Shown: positions 32,649-44,459 of the stretch, one piece after another
Layout: each line of letters opens with the position of its first letter
Numbering within the stretch: the stretch's first letter is position 1
Origin: Symmetrospora coprosmae
Lineage: Eukaryota > Basidiomycota > Cystobasidiomycetes > Symmetrosporaceae
Assembly: GCA_008802785.1 (NCBI GenBank)
Contig: VUYT01000002.1
Span: 186,001 to 250,000 of the forward strand
Length of the DNA: 64,000 bases
Direction: 5' to 3'
Position numbers and translations under genes: made by a program
Notes under the pieces: model-generated
Told to the model about the DNA's origin: nothing
The model's database searches: none
What the model saw: the letters and a program-made list of their open reading frames with translations, nothing else

Positions 32649-34787
32649 TCACGCCTTTGCATAGTGTCCGAGAGAGTAGAGCAACACGCGACCCTTGTGG
32701 TTGCCTACTGCCACATACTCCGAGTTCCGGCTGAAATCGACCGCAGAGACGTGACCCAGCGGTGTGCCGGACGTCGGCCAGTTCGAGAAGATAGCCATGG
32801 TCGGCAGATGCACGAGCTTCAGGCTGTCTTTCTTGATCTTGGATGCGAGGGCGAGAATCTCAGAAGAGTGGTTGTATCGCATTGTGTCGACGTGCGTCGT
32901 CAGATTCATGATGGATCGCAAAGGCTTTCGAGAAGCGTTTGCCGGCAGATCTGGCGAGAAGGCCCGAGCAGAGTCGTAGACATTGACAATGCCGGAATGC
33001 GATCTACGGGGCCGCGAAGAGTGAGGATTAGCAAGCTGTCTCTTTTAAACATGTCCGCCGGCCCGCACTTACCCAATCGCAAAGTACCGCTCGGCTCGGT
33101 CTGTCTCGACGCAAGATGGCGCAAAGCCGCCATCATCATTCCACCGCGACAGGCATTTCCTCGTCCCAATGTCCCAGCTCGAGATCACAGCATCATCGCC
33201 GACGGTGACAAGTTCGGTCCCGTTGTGATTCCAAGTGAGACCCTTGATGCCGGTGTTGATCTTGATGGAACCAACAATCTGACCGCCGTTCCCGCCCGCC
33301 ATCATGCCTTTCCCGTCTGTTCCCCAGTCTAGGAGATGCACGTAGCCTCTCCGCCCAGCCACGGCGACCATCCTTCCGTCTGGCGAGAAGCGGAACATCT
33401 CCATACTCCCGCCCTTCTTGTCGTTTGTTGATCCGTCACTGCCGCCTAGGCCAGAAGACCACAAGCCGCGCGGCGAGCGTATCACCCGGCCGGCTTGCAA
33501 GTCGTACGAGTAGAAGAAAGGCCGAGGACCGGTCATGAGGATAGACGAGCCGGAAGGGTGGAAAGCAGCGGACTGGATGGGAAGCTCGGGCAGGTGGATC
33601 GACTGGAGCAGAGGGTTGTGCGAGCCGTCCACCTGGTACAGCTTTAGGCGCCGGTCCTCCGAAGTCGTGTAGAGAACTGACGCACTCTTGTGGAATTGGA
33701 GTGCGGTGATGGGCGACTTGCTGTGCTTGTCGACCTGGTTGGCATCTCGCAAGCGTGTCACCTCGAGCTCGCCGGGCGGTAGACCTCCCCGCGCTTTCCG
33801 CTGTCGGATCCCGGCGGAAGCGCTCTGCAGGATCTGCTGGAGCGTGGCTGAGTGCGCGTCCTCCACGTCGCCTGCCTCGGGATCGGAATCATCCGAGTCT
33901 GCTGCAGGACCTTTCAACTTTTGCAGTCTCGCTTTTTCGGCCCAAGCTGGCGTAGGGTGGATCTTGCGGAATCTATGCAGGTGGCCTCGTGAGCTTGGGC
34001 CGTACGAGAGCATCACACGACCTGGCCAGGGCACTCACTGCTGCCGCAACCGTGCCTCGTACTCTCTTCCGGACACCACGTCCTCTTCTGCAGTCTGCCG
34101 TAGCTTTCTTAGACGTGTATGCCCTGCCAGCGAGACTGTCAAGCTCGCGTCTGCTGGGTCGTGCCACAGCGGTTTCCGAGCAGCAGCTGCTTGCTTCAAG
34201 CGTGCCTTCTGTGCATCGTCCCCATCTTCCTCGTCTTCATCATCGCTGCTCGCGTCCTCGCTGCTCTCCTCGCCATGTTCCGCCTCATCCTCGTCGTCGT
34301 CGTCGTCACCGGACGGTGTGCCAAATTTCAGCGGCAAAGTGGATGGACCTGGCGCATCGGTGAAAAAGAGCTGCAAGACCCAGCCAGCAGCGTCAGCACA
34401 CGTACACAGATCGTGGTACCGGTCCAATGAGCGCACCTGGTCATCCCCAAGCGCCCCCAGCCCATCCTCGCCTCCTGAGTCCGCACGTCCTCGCCGCGAC
34501 TTGAGCTTCTCCTCCCTCTTCAGACCCAACCAGTCCATCGCATACGGGACAGCGTCCAAGTCGTCGACAGCGTCATCTCCCTCCTCTGCAAACGCATCCT
34601 GATTGCTGTAGTCGAGCCCAAAGATCTGCTCCTCGAGGCGTTTCTCCTCCTCCGTCTTTGGCAGCGCCGCCGCCCGAGCTGCCGCCTTTCGAGATTTCCG
34701 TATGTGCGAGCCTGTCGCACCGGACGCCTTGTCGTCGCCCGTCGAGATCTTGAGGCGCTTGCTGTGGCCGCGCTCCTTGTTGGGCAT
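32649..34787 (-). CDS. UTP18: U3 snoRNP-associated WD40 protein Utp18
   Basis: Component of the UTPB part of the small-subunit processome, needed for 18S rRNA maturation in the nucleolus. Exons 34437-34787, 34039-34370, 33073-33972, 32649-33003 give 645 residues. The N-terminus is basic and acidic in turn (KRLEEQIFGLDYSN, EEGDDAVDDLDAVPYAMDW), as in Utp18. The WD repeats include SPITALQFHKSASVLYTTSE, IQSAAFHPSGSSILMTGPR, FRFSPDGRMVAVAGRRGYV and IKGLTWNHNGTELVTVGDD. The C-terminus ends VSAVDFSRNSEYVAVGNHK then GRVLLYSLGHYAKA, typical of the family. The start is the first ATG in frame (34787). Confidence 0.92.
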
Positions 34788-35057
34788 GCTGGGCAATCTG
34801 GCGATGGTGTCTGACTGGATTGAAGCAAGAATGGCCGCCCAGAGTCAGTCATGAGCGTCCTCCAACAGCACACGTGCCAGTCGGGCCATCCTCGCAGAAG
34901 CACGACATGTTGACGGAAGCGCGTACGTAGGGCGCGTGAATAACGATGCATTCAATAGGTCCATGTTTCGTCGCCTCGGGGCAGGGATCGCTGGCAGCGA
35001 CCCAACAAGTCAATGCGGAAGGCTTCCTTGCGATATGGCGCAAGCGGCATCTAACGA

Positions 35058-37732
35058 TTACACAGTCTGCTTGCTCGACTCTGGCCCCTCGGAGATGGTC
35101 AGATCTCTGTTCGTATCCTTGGGCGCCTTGTCGCTATCCTCGTGGTGCTCCCGGTGCTCGCTCATACCGCGAGTGAGCTTTCTCCTCTTGGCAGAGTTGC
35201 GGAACTCATCTTGTCCAAACTCTTCCTGGACATCCCCAGCACGATACTTGGTCCACGCGCGAGTAGGGATCTCAGCGTCCATCATGGCGCCAATCTCTTC
35301 CAGGGACCGGCCGAGTGTCTGCAAGAATGACCAGTCAGCCTCTGCTCTCGCAGAAAATCGAGAAACGCGAGCAGCACCGACCTCGGGAATGCAGAAATAG
35401 ACGAAGAGCCAGCTGATGATGCCGCCGCCAGCGTAAATGTACCCGACCTGCGGTCCAAGGTCGGCCTGTCCCGGGTCATACAGATACGGTAGGGTGAAAG
35501 TCACCGCCCACGCGCACACCCAGAAGCCTGCTGTGCCGATGGAGATGATCTTGGTCTTGTTCCTGGAGTGACTCAACTCGCTCGCGCAGGTCCATGCAAG
35601 CTGTGGATTTGCCGAGTCTCAGTCACTCGCCACACGGACACGATGCAGATGAAGGGCAACCTACCGGTCCCCATGCCAAGTTGAATGCGAAGACTGTTCG
35701 AAGGTGTCACATCGTCAGCTCATTGTCCCAGTTCGCCTGCTCGCATGGATTGGCCTACCGTAAAGCATGATCATCTGAGTCGCATAGGCGAGCAGCATCA
35801 GCATACCGTATGCGACGCTCCGGAGTGTGACAGATACTCACCGACGCAATGGCCAGGTTGGCACTTTGGTTGCGGTCCCTCCAGGACCCGAGGCCGCCGA
35901 CAACCAGGAGTGTAGCGGTCATGAAGACCATCGTGTGCAGAAGAAGCGGTCGCCGACCGTATCTGTTTACGATGAAGAGTGAAACGACCACACCGGCTAC
36001 CTCGAGAATGTCGACAATGATGCTATGGACCGCAGAGAGTCAGCTGGGATCCGCTTCATTGAACCCTCCTGCCACGGGACTCACGTATAGAGGAAAGCAT
36101 TATCGGCAAGGCCAATCTGAACAAAGAATCTCGTTGCGTAGGAGAAGATGAACTGGCGGAAGCCACTTCGGCGTTAGTCCTTAGTCCTGGACGCAATGGT
36201 CAGGCAGCAGCTGCGATCTCACCTGGACACCGGAAATTTGCTGACAGCAAAGGATGCCTGTGATGAAGCGATGATCATAAGCCAATACGCTTACCCTGAT
36301 GCCGCGCCAAGTGGACATACCAAAGACGGCAATCAAGCGACGACGGTCCGGCCCGTGCAGCAGATCACTCCATTTTCCAGGCTCGCTGTTCTCCGACTCG
36401 GCCCTTCGCGCATCAAGGAGAATGCGCAGCTCAGTTTCGGGGTCGGTATCGTCGTCCTTCTTGTGAATGGCCTGCAAGGCGCGCAGGGCCTTGTCGTCTC
36501 GCTGCTTGCTGGTAAGCCATCGAGGGCTCTCAGGAATCAAGAACGACCCGCCGGCGATGATGAGAACGATCAGCAGGTTGAAGGCGATCGGAAAGCCTGG
36601 TTTGCGATATTACAGAGAGCTGTCAGCTTGTGCTTGACGACATTCTGTCGAGTGGGGGCTACCGACGGTAAGAGAAGGTTGAATCGACATCCTTGGTACC
36701 CTGAGCAATGACAGCTCCGATGACCTGACCAATGGCGAGCGACAACTGCCAGCACGATACGACGGACCCTCGAATGGCTGCCGGCGGGATCTCACTGGCG
36801 GATGGACGTTACGCGTCAGTGGAACCGAAGATATGACTGAAGGCGGTACGAGCGAGCTGGCCAGTATGCCACATGAGAGACTTGGATGGTCTCCACACAA
36901 GCTCCGACAATCGCTCACCTCAGGTACAGCGGAACAGCATTCGAGATGATTCCCACTCCGCCTCCGAGAATGAAACGCCCGACCACGAGGAGCGGGATGG
37001 ATCCTACGAGGATGAGCTGGAGGATGGTCCCAACGGCCACAGTTGCGATGGCAGCCCTGACAGCTCCCTTTCGGCCACTCCAGTCACCGATGAATCCTGC
37101 GGAGAGAGCTCCGAAGAACTCTGGGTGAAAGTCGGGGGGATCAGCACGGCCGTACGTCCCAGATAGTTAGAGGATAAGACTCACCTCCGGCTTGAACGAT
37201 ACTCGCAAACAGAGACGTGTCGGAAGACTTGAGTTGGTAGCTACCGTCGGGCTGCCGTACGCCAAAGTCCCGCAGGAAGCCTGTTATCGCCACAACCAGG
37301 TCAGCTCGCTGGGAAGCGGCTCTGCTCAATATTGTCGATACTCACGGTTCATCTCGAGGATACCCGTAAAGTACGTTCCTGTGGTGATATATCGCATGTT
37401 TGCATCGAACGGATGCGCGTCGCGTCGAGGATGAGTGGCAAGAGGGTCAGGACATCTCCCGCCAGAGATGTTCGCAGATACAGCAGTGAGCTTACCATCG
37501 TAGCCTGCACAGAGAGGGAAGTAGAGAGCCGCGCCGCCATGAGTGGTCAGTGTCATTGTGCAGGCCTGGTTTAGACGTCGGGCTATGCTGGAAGCTCACC
37601 GTAGAGGAAAGCTCCAAACACCATGACGGCGCAGTAGAACAGCGCTCTCCGGTTTGCCTTGTGCCATATGGGCCTCTTCTCGAACCCAGGCCCGAGGTCG
37701 CGAGTCTGCTGGATTGGTGGTGCACCGCCCAT
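35058..37732 (-). CDS. MFS sugar porter
   Basis: Plasma-membrane hexose-type transporter of the sugar-porter family with about 12 membrane segments. Motifs: YGYDGTYFTGIL in TM1, GDWSGRKGA (D-R/K-G-R-R loop), SEIPPAAIRG (PETRG-like), PESPRWL, VNRYGRRPLL and LGRSLEEIGAMMD at the cytosolic end. First exons: 37600-37732, 37496-37504, 37346-37378, 37185-37280, 36919-37120; the last is 35058 to about 35318. The 9-nt exon 37496-37504 encodes the YD of the TM1 motif; phases on both sides fit. The start Met (MGGAPPIQQTRDLG) is chosen for a standard length. A downstream Glu/Ser-rich cytosolic tail ends SKQTV. Substrate is not predictable. Confidence 0.88.
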
Positions 37733-38255
37733 CTTTACGTCTGTACCGTCGACGTCTTCAGCAGCCTGGTTGTTGCGGCACAAGCAAACAAACCCCCGAA
37801 AGAAAAGGCAAGGGCCAGGGATTTTCTTGCGGCACCTCAACGCGCTCAAATGTGACAAGACATCCCCGACACTCCGAGTCGCATCGTGCGGAGGAGCTGG
37901 AGATGAGTGCAAGCTAACGATTGTTTGCCACTCCGTTCAGGCCAAATTTACATCGATGACGGCCCTGATCAGGCGGGGCCTCCACGGACTCTTCGGCAAT
38001 TCAGGGCGCGGCCCGACATCCAGCCGAGACGAGTTACGATGTGCGACATCACCGAGCGACTGCTGCATGGACAACTTCAACGCGACGGGCAGTCTCGAGG
38101 TGTCGAGCTCGACGAGTGCGCGCGGGGTCGTCTGCAGCACCAGAGAGCAAGGCAGGCATCGAACCAGTCAGAGTGGTATCCCAGCAAGATGGCTTCAAAC
38201 GGATTGTGGTATGGCTACATCGTTCTGTTTATACGCTCTGGCATTGCCCGCTCGC
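37733..38255. other. Spacer between same-strand genes
   Basis: About 520 bp between the hydrophilin gene stop and the transporter start (both minus strand). It presumably holds the transporter promoter. I see no coding frame with splice support. Confidence 0.3.
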
Positions 38256-38882
38256 TTAGGTCGTCAGGCCACCGTTCTCGTAAGAAGCCTCTCCACCCTT
38301 CTTGCCAGCCTCGGAGGCTCGCTCGCGGTCACCGCCAAAGCCGTGCTCGCTCGAGACGCGCTTGTCGTCGCCGCCGTCCTCCTTCTTGCCGCCGTGTGCG
38401 GAGGGCCTGCGAGCGGGTGAGACGCATAAGAACTGGGTTGGCGCAAGGGAAAAGAAAGGGATGGCACTCACTTGTATGTGCCCTCCTCTCCGGTGCCCTC
38501 GGTCGCAATGCGCGACGTGCCGTCACCCTCTGAGTCGTAGCTCTGGCCTGGTAAGTTGAGAGCAATCGCACGCCAGTCAGTACGGAGCATGGCTCCGGCT
38601 GGGCGGTGGCTCGGCCGCCTCACCCTGGTTGCCGTGCGTGCCACCGCCGTGCTCGGCGAATCGCTTGTCGGGCTGACCGTCCTTGCGGAGGTGCGAGCTG
38701 TGTGGGGTGGAGAAGGCGTGCGTCAGACGAGGGGACGCGTAGATGGGTGCTGACGGGAGAGGAGAGCGTACGGGTCGGAGCCTCCCTGCGAACGTTCAAC
38801 AGAGCTGGTCAGCGACGAAAGCGAGTATTGGCATCAGAGCCGATTGACTCACAGAGTTGATGCGCTCGGGCTGGTCAGACAT
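38256..38882 (-). CDS. Con-10/KGG-like stress hydrophilin
   Basis: Small, very hydrophilic Gly/Glu/Lys-rich protein. Exons: 38853-38882 (MSDQPERINS), a 14-nt exon 38772-38785, 38624-38697, an exon beginning GQSYDSEGDGTSRI, and a last exon ending at 38256. The sequence contains LRKDGQPDKRFAEHGGGTHG and GGDRERASEAGKKGGEASY. The latter resembles the KGG repeat of conidiation-specific protein 10 and bacterial general-stress proteins. A role in desiccation or general stress is inferred from family resemblance only. The phases of all five exons agree, including both sides of the 14-nt exon. Confidence 0.7.
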
Positions 38883-39393
38883 GATTGCTGTGTGTGATGA
38901 AGTGGGTTGGGTGGGGAAATGTGCGGATGGTGCAGAGGAAAGGAAGAGCCAGAGGAACGCGATGCTTGTTTATTTCACAAAGAGCGGAGACGTCAAGGAT
39001 GACGGCATGACCCCTTTCCTCCCCTGCGCTGCGTTGACCTGGGATCGTCATCGCACCTGCAGGGTCGCGCTGCAGATCGTCGATCTAGGATCGGCGGAAT
39101 CCCGGAGACTTGGCCGAAAGACGCGACTTTTCGGAGTCAACGCGACTTCATTCGACAAATCCGAGGAGGGGGCAGACCAGGAGAGAGGGACGCGCAGATA
39201 GGCAATGCACAGCGTAGGAAGCTCTGGCGCATGGCCCACAAGGCAGCGTCTCCGGGCCTGCCAACGATCGTCATCGACTTCTATTTGTACTTCACCGACG
39301 TATGACTTCCCTGCGATCCTCTGCGCCTCTAAACAGAACACTTCGGCAGGAATAGTGTACAGAGCATAGATAGGTAGATGGGGTCGTGTGGTA
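38883..39393. promoter_or_regulatory. Upstream region of hydrophilin gene
   Basis: About 510 bp between the hydrophilin start and the glycosyltransferase stop (same strand). Nothing coding was recognised. Confidence 0.3.
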
Positions 39394-41318
39394 TTACTCT
39401 CCAGGCAATGCGTCCTCCCAGTCGTCCTTGATCCAGGCGTTGTGCCACGCCTGACATACAAGGGAGGCAAACGCAGCATCAGCATTATAGCCCGTCAGTT
39501 CAGCAGTCAAACGGATTAGCCTCACGTAGTAGCACCCCTCTGCGACCGTGTTATCACACAGCGGCTCAATGTCTGTGCGATTCGGATAGATCTGCTCGAG
39601 GAACTCGCTTTCGCCCGCTTGCCTGTCAAAGGGGATGTATTGTGCTGATAGAGCCATTGCAGGTGTCAGATGGTGCTACGCTGTTGCGAACGCGAGAGCG
39701 AGATGGACTCACGCGGCGACATGGGCAAGCCGGGCCCAATCTGCGACGAGTTGATGGCAAAGCCGTTCATGTCGATGGGGCTTCGAAGGAGAGGACATCA
39801 CCGGTATCAGCATGCACGCGGCTAACGTCCAAGGTCAATGAGACTGACAAGACACGATCGGGCTTCCAGCTGACTTCCCAGCTCGTCAGATTGCCATTCT
39901 CGTAGAATGGTCCTTCCCCTGTCCGTTCGTACAGCGTCGGCAATAGCGCCGTCAGCCCACGCACGTATGACTGCCACAGCGGCCGATACCTGCAGTCACT
40001 CACACCATCCCTTTGAAGGCCATGAATGCAGATTGCCAACCAGAAAGGCCGTCGCTTTCTTCAGCTTCCATAGTTTGCGCAGCAGCTCGGGCAAGATCTT
40101 GGAATCGTCATCGATATTCATGACGGGACCGTCTCCAAAGAAGCCGTCCCTCATGACTTCGATGGCGCGAAGGACGACTGGGTGGAGTAAGGATCCGTCA
40201 ATCAGCATTTATGGATGGCGGATCTAAATTATACCGTCCGGCACATTTGCACTCACTATTCCACTGCGCCTTGCCGTAGTGTCTTGTCGGTCCATGCGCA
40301 AAGTAGAGGAAGGCTGCAGGTCGTCCAGTCAGCTTGTGCGTGGGATGGTCGCAAGGCGATGATAAGATTACTCACGGATGCCGCTCTCGCGGAGAAGCGT
40401 CTCGAGCCCGGGTTCCGTCCCTGCATCATCCTCGACCAGCACCCACATGAGCTGCTTGTCCTGCGCCTTTGACCCATCGAGATGCCCTTCGCGCTCGATG
40501 AGCAGGTTGTACTGCTTGATGGTCTCGACGTGCCTCTGCATGTACGGCTCGCGCTTGTCCCAGGTGCGGAGCCGTCCTGCAGGCCCCGTACGCGTGTATA
40601 CCCAGAGCGTGGGCTTGTCCAGGCTGAGGCCGGTGAAGTTGTGCGCAATGAGCGCGTCGGGACAGGTGAATTGCTGCGTGAGGAGCATCGAGATTGCGCT
40701 GTCCTTCATAAAGAGGCCGTCGAGCGTGGACGAGAGCGGGATGTGGTGCAGGAGGTAGCGCAGCACTGAGCGCGTGTTGAAGGCTGCTCCGCGCGTAGAG
40801 AGGATCTGATCTCGCAGTGGCTCCAGCTTGGGCACGGGTACGGCGAAGGAGGGCGAGGCGGCATACGAGCCCGCGACTAGGCAGTCGCACTCTGGGCAGA
40901 GGCGCACAGGCTCATGCGGCTCGTGGACGCGTCGGTTTGCTGTCCGCTGCAGCTCCTCCTCGCTGGGTGGCCGTGATGCTTCGTCTTCTGCCACGACGCG
41001 CCCTCCTCCTCGCTGTCGCTGTTCCTGAAATCTCAAGGGGCTGTCCTCCTCATCGTCCCTCTGGAGCTGACGGTGGTCGAGCGCGCCGAGCTTGCCGCTG
41101 ATGTGCTTGCCCAGATCCCACGAGCTGGCCAGTGAGCGCGCCTTCTGCCCTAGAAAGTCGGCATACGGCACTCCCATGGCCTCTGGGGGCGTCCCTCCCA
41201 GGTTGCTGCTGCTCCCGCGAGCCGGCACCGAAGACGACGCGAAGAAGGCCTTGCAGACGAGGAAGGTCGTGGCCAGACCAGCCAGTGCCAGCACCCGCGA
41301 CGAGTTGCGCCGTGACAT
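39394..41318 (-). CDS. Type II membrane glycosyltransferase, GT43-like
   Basis: Probable Golgi glycosyltransferase of family GT43 (beta-1,3-glucuronyl/xylosyltransferase fold). Exons 40376-41318, 40257-40313, 40004-40177, 39849-39918, 39713-39780, 39526-39644, 39394-39450 give 495 residues in one frame. Features in order: one N-terminal membrane anchor (VLALAGLATTFLVCKAFFAS), a charged stem, HGPTRHYGKAQWN with the conserved G-K-A-x-x-N, a DxD-type motif MNIDDDSKILPELL, an EGPFYENGNLTSWEV segment and VFPIDMNGFAINSS, the hallmark FPIDMxGFA of GT43. Length and topology fit a Golgi transferase. Donor sugar and acceptor are unknown; fungal GT43-like enzymes are poorly characterised. Confidence 0.82.
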
Positions 41319-42301
41319 GGTGGGGAGTGTCGGAGTATCCGGACTGCTGCTATGCTGCTTCAGCGAGAGGAGATGGACGGGGATAGAGTTGGCACACACG
41401 CGCGCGTCAGGAGGGAGCAAGGGGCAAGTGAGAAGCGGGCGGGCGGAACTCGGCTTGCTTGCACACACGCCAGCACCACAAGAAGAGTAGTTGCAGCAAA
41501 GAGCGATGCATCACGGATCAATTACGCCTCGGATGTTATGCTGTACGAAGTGGGCATTCATGCAGACATCGATGCGCGGAGGCCGTCGCGTCAAAGGGGC
41601 ATCTGAGATCTGAGGGGCTTGGAGCCAGACGAGGACAGCGAAGGTCACAGCGACACATTCGGCGAACATCGCGACTCTGCCCCTACGGTACCGCAATCTT
41701 CATTCATTTGGCAGCTCACTTGGTGCAGGGTCACGCGACGCGAATAGCGAGGGCCCCGGTGGTTGCACAGCCAGCTGCTGGCTGGCTCCTGGTCTAGGGC
41801 TCTGCCGACGACACAGGAAGCGTGGAGCAAGGTCACGACTGACAGCCGGACCCCTCTGCTACTGACTGACGGCTCGCCGGTGTGCCAGCTGCTACCGATC
41901 CCACAAACAGATCAGCCGCACGGCCCTCTCTACGCGGCCTACACGGCATATCACTCGCCAGCTCAGGCAGTTGCAACCTTGCCACTCGCTGGAGTTGTCC
42001 GACAGCACCGCCGCGACGCTGACAGCGTTCCCCGACCTGTTGCCAGTACCGCCACGACGGCGCGACAGGGTTGTATGGCGGGGAAGTGGCAAACGCATAC
42101 CAGCACTGCCCGGACTCCTCAGCGGCCCCCTGCTGGCCCGGTGGCAGCGGTATAAACACGGCCCGTCGCTGTCCGTTTAATCTTGGACCTCTCAGTCACA
42201 ACTGCGCTTCATCCTACAGAGATCACCGAGACTCACTGATCCCTCCTGACTTATAGACTCATTCTCACCTCCTTCGACCCCTGAATACATCTACTCCAAA
42301 C
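41319..42301. promoter_or_regulatory. Divergent promoter region with TATA box
   Basis: About 980 bp between the glycosyltransferase and the first small orphan gene. A strong TATA box (TATAAAC, 42151-42157) stands 145 bp before the orphan start, preceded by CG-rich sequence. No coding frame was recognised. Confidence 0.5.
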
Positions 42302-42859
42302 ATGTCCCATGGCCAGTCGTCCTCTCGTCGTCCTTCTCTCGCGACGCAAAACACAGCTGGATCGGGGGCACCTGCTCCGGTTCCAGCTAGTAAGAAGACC
42401 TCACTGGTCAAAAGAGCAGTCTACGCCGGCTACGACCATCTTGTCACCAACGGCAATTGGTCTCCTTCGAACAATCCCGAGAGACGCGAGAGGCAGCTGC
42501 AGCGCTTCAAGAATGCCAGGCAGGAAGTTACAGACGGGACTCGCAAGAGTGTCCCGTTCTACCGCCGCGATCCAAAGTTTGGCGGATCAAGCCTTGCCCG
42601 CTCCGCCGCGACGTCTACAGTAGCACCTCAGACCAAACCAACCAACCCAGCCAATATCCCCTTGCCTCCGTCCAGACCCGCCAGTCTCGGTGGATCACCA
42701 TCACGAGCTGCGTCGACAAAGGGAAAGACTCCAGGATCTGCCCCGCCACAGGTCGTCGTTACGACTCCCGCTCAATCCCGTCGGCAATCATCAGACTCAA
42801 TGCGAATTGAGCAGGGGCCGCCCGTGCAGAAATGGACGCTTCCTCCTCGGCAGCGATAA
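42302..42859 (+). CDS. Small basic Ser/Pro-rich protein, unknown
   Basis: Single-exon frame of 185 residues, not recognised. It begins MSHGQSSSRRPSLATQ. A short ordered part follows (TSLVKRAVYAGYDHLV, NNPERRERQLQRFKNARQEV, SVPFYRRDPKFGG), then a Pro/Ser/Thr-rich tail ending in a basic KWTLPPRQR. No signal peptide or membrane segment. RRPSL matches a PKA-type phosphorylation consensus. The TATA box and good ATG context support a real, probably regulated gene. It resembles the next gene in size, basic composition and TATA placement, though the sequences do not clearly align. Confidence 0.6.
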   Translation: MSHGQSSSRRPSLATQNTAGSGAPAPVPASKKTSLVKRAVYAGYDHLVTNGNWSPSNNPERRERQLQRFKNARQEVTDGTRKSVPFYRRDPKFGGSSLARSAATSTVAPQTKPTNPANIPLPPSRPASLGGSPSRAASTKGKTPGSAPPQVVVTTPAQSRRQSSDSMRIEQGPPVQKWTLPPRQR

Positions 42860-43705
42860 AGTGCGAACGGTACCCCTGCTCCATCGTCCTCCTCCACTCC
42901 ACTCTTGAGAGCCCTGTCTGAGCCTCCACATCCCCATTGTCTCCGTACCCTCATATTCGATGGCAACGTCTGATTGCATGCCCTTTTGCACACACATGCG
43001 CTACGTGCGATTTAATCTTGACAAGCTGCGCAGCTTCACTCGCTGTCCAACCCTGCTCGCTGCCGCCTCTCGCTGTCCCCTTCATCCACACATCAATCCA
43101 TTCTGCTGACCGGTAATGACCTCCCGTACTTACAATTGCCAAAGAGTGTCTAGACTGGAGCTGGTTTACGAAGGGTCGCAACGTGCCTGCCCGTCGAGGC
43201 CTTTCGTTCCTGCCTGTTTACCCCCTAATCTTGAACGAATCCATCAATGCCAAAAGAGCCCTTACGAAGTTGCGAGGAGTCCCTTTCCGAGTACCCGGAA
43301 GACGTCCGGCCATTACAAACGAACCATGCGCGCCGCACCTCAGGACCAAGTCACCTCGCGTTGACAGTTCGTGCATCAGATGGTCCGGCTCCCCATGCGG
43401 CACTGCCTCTACAACGCCTCGAGTATCTCTCGGCAGTCACGAGACTCGCATCAGCTGGTTTGTCTGGAGACAGCTGATGTCCCGGCATCGCCCAGGCCAG
43501 ATATAGGACGATAGGCCAGCGAGGGCGAACAGCCGCTCCCAGTTCACACGCTAAACGGGAGAGCTGGACAGTGGCAAAGCGGGGTGCGCTTGGCTATAAA
43601 AGCGATGCGTACGAGACGCTTTGGCTCTGCTCTGCTTCATGCGCCTATTGACGGAGTCTACCTACTCACCTATCAGCCAGCCTGAGCCATCTTCAAGCGA
43701 TCAAC
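42860..43705. promoter_or_regulatory. Spacer with consensus TATA box
   Basis: About 850 bp between the two small orphan genes. TATAAAA at 43595-43601 lies 111 bp before the downstream ATG. Open frames around 43180-43500 have no coding character. Confidence 0.5.
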
Positions 43706-44316
43706 ATGGCTCACAGGCAGACTCAGTCACCGCAACGTCGCTCGTCTGAGCTGAGGCTTGCAGCCCTTAACACTCGCAGCCTCGAAGCTATGAGACGACA
43801 AATGAACAAGGACTCGACGTTCCAAGCTGAACACGAGCAAGAGTACGCCGCCGCTCGCCGTAAGGTCGAGGCGGGCATCGTAAGTCTGTCCGGCGCTACA
43901 AAATACAGTGCAGCTGCCTTAGTGCCTGACTTCCATCCGTTCCCTTCCAGTCCGAGCGGGGGCCCGGCTCGTCTCGCTTGTCGATGGCGATGTCGTCGAA
44001 CGCCGATAGCCAACCCAACCTAACCGAAAGACCAGTCTACCCCCCGGCAGCTTCCAAACAACACAGGCGTACTGCTTTCCTCCGCACCATTTTCTCCTTT
44101 GGCCGGCAGGGCGACGCTCCGATGCAGCGGCCGGGCGGAGCCCAAATAGTTGGCGACCGTGCGCCAAACCGGCGTAACTCCAGTGAGGGCCTTGTCCCCG
44201 CCTCGCGTCGACCAAGTCCATCGGTTGTCCCTCCACAATATCGCGACCCTGCATTGCGGCTAACAGCCCCTCGAAAGTCGACTGAGAGTATTCCCTCACC
44301 ACCAATGCGTCGATGA
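43706..44316 (+). CDS. Small basic protein, unknown
   Basis: Not recognised. Exons 43706-43879 and 43951-44316 join in phase 0 (GTAAGT donor, TTCCAG acceptor), giving 179 residues. The N-terminal half is helical and charged (LRLAALNTRSLEAMRRQMNK, EHEQEYAAARRKVEAGI). The C-terminal half is Pro/Arg/Ser-rich (FLRTIFSFGRQGD, SIPSPPMRR). No membrane or signal sequence. A consensus TATA box lies 111 bp upstream, rare among the genes of this window. Confidence 0.6.
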
Positions 44317-44459
44317 CTTGAACGTTGGAGGAATAGTCATGTCGCCCGTCTCATTGCTTGACCGATACACAGCGCTTGATCTGCCCACTCGCGTCCCTCG
44401 CAGATGGCATTGCAACATTGCCAGATGCCACGACTAACGATACACGTCGCTTATAAGCC

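Noticed and set aside
34035-34602. Plus-strand open frames opposite UTP18
   Set aside because: They are Ser-rich translations of the acidic UTP18 codons on the other strand.
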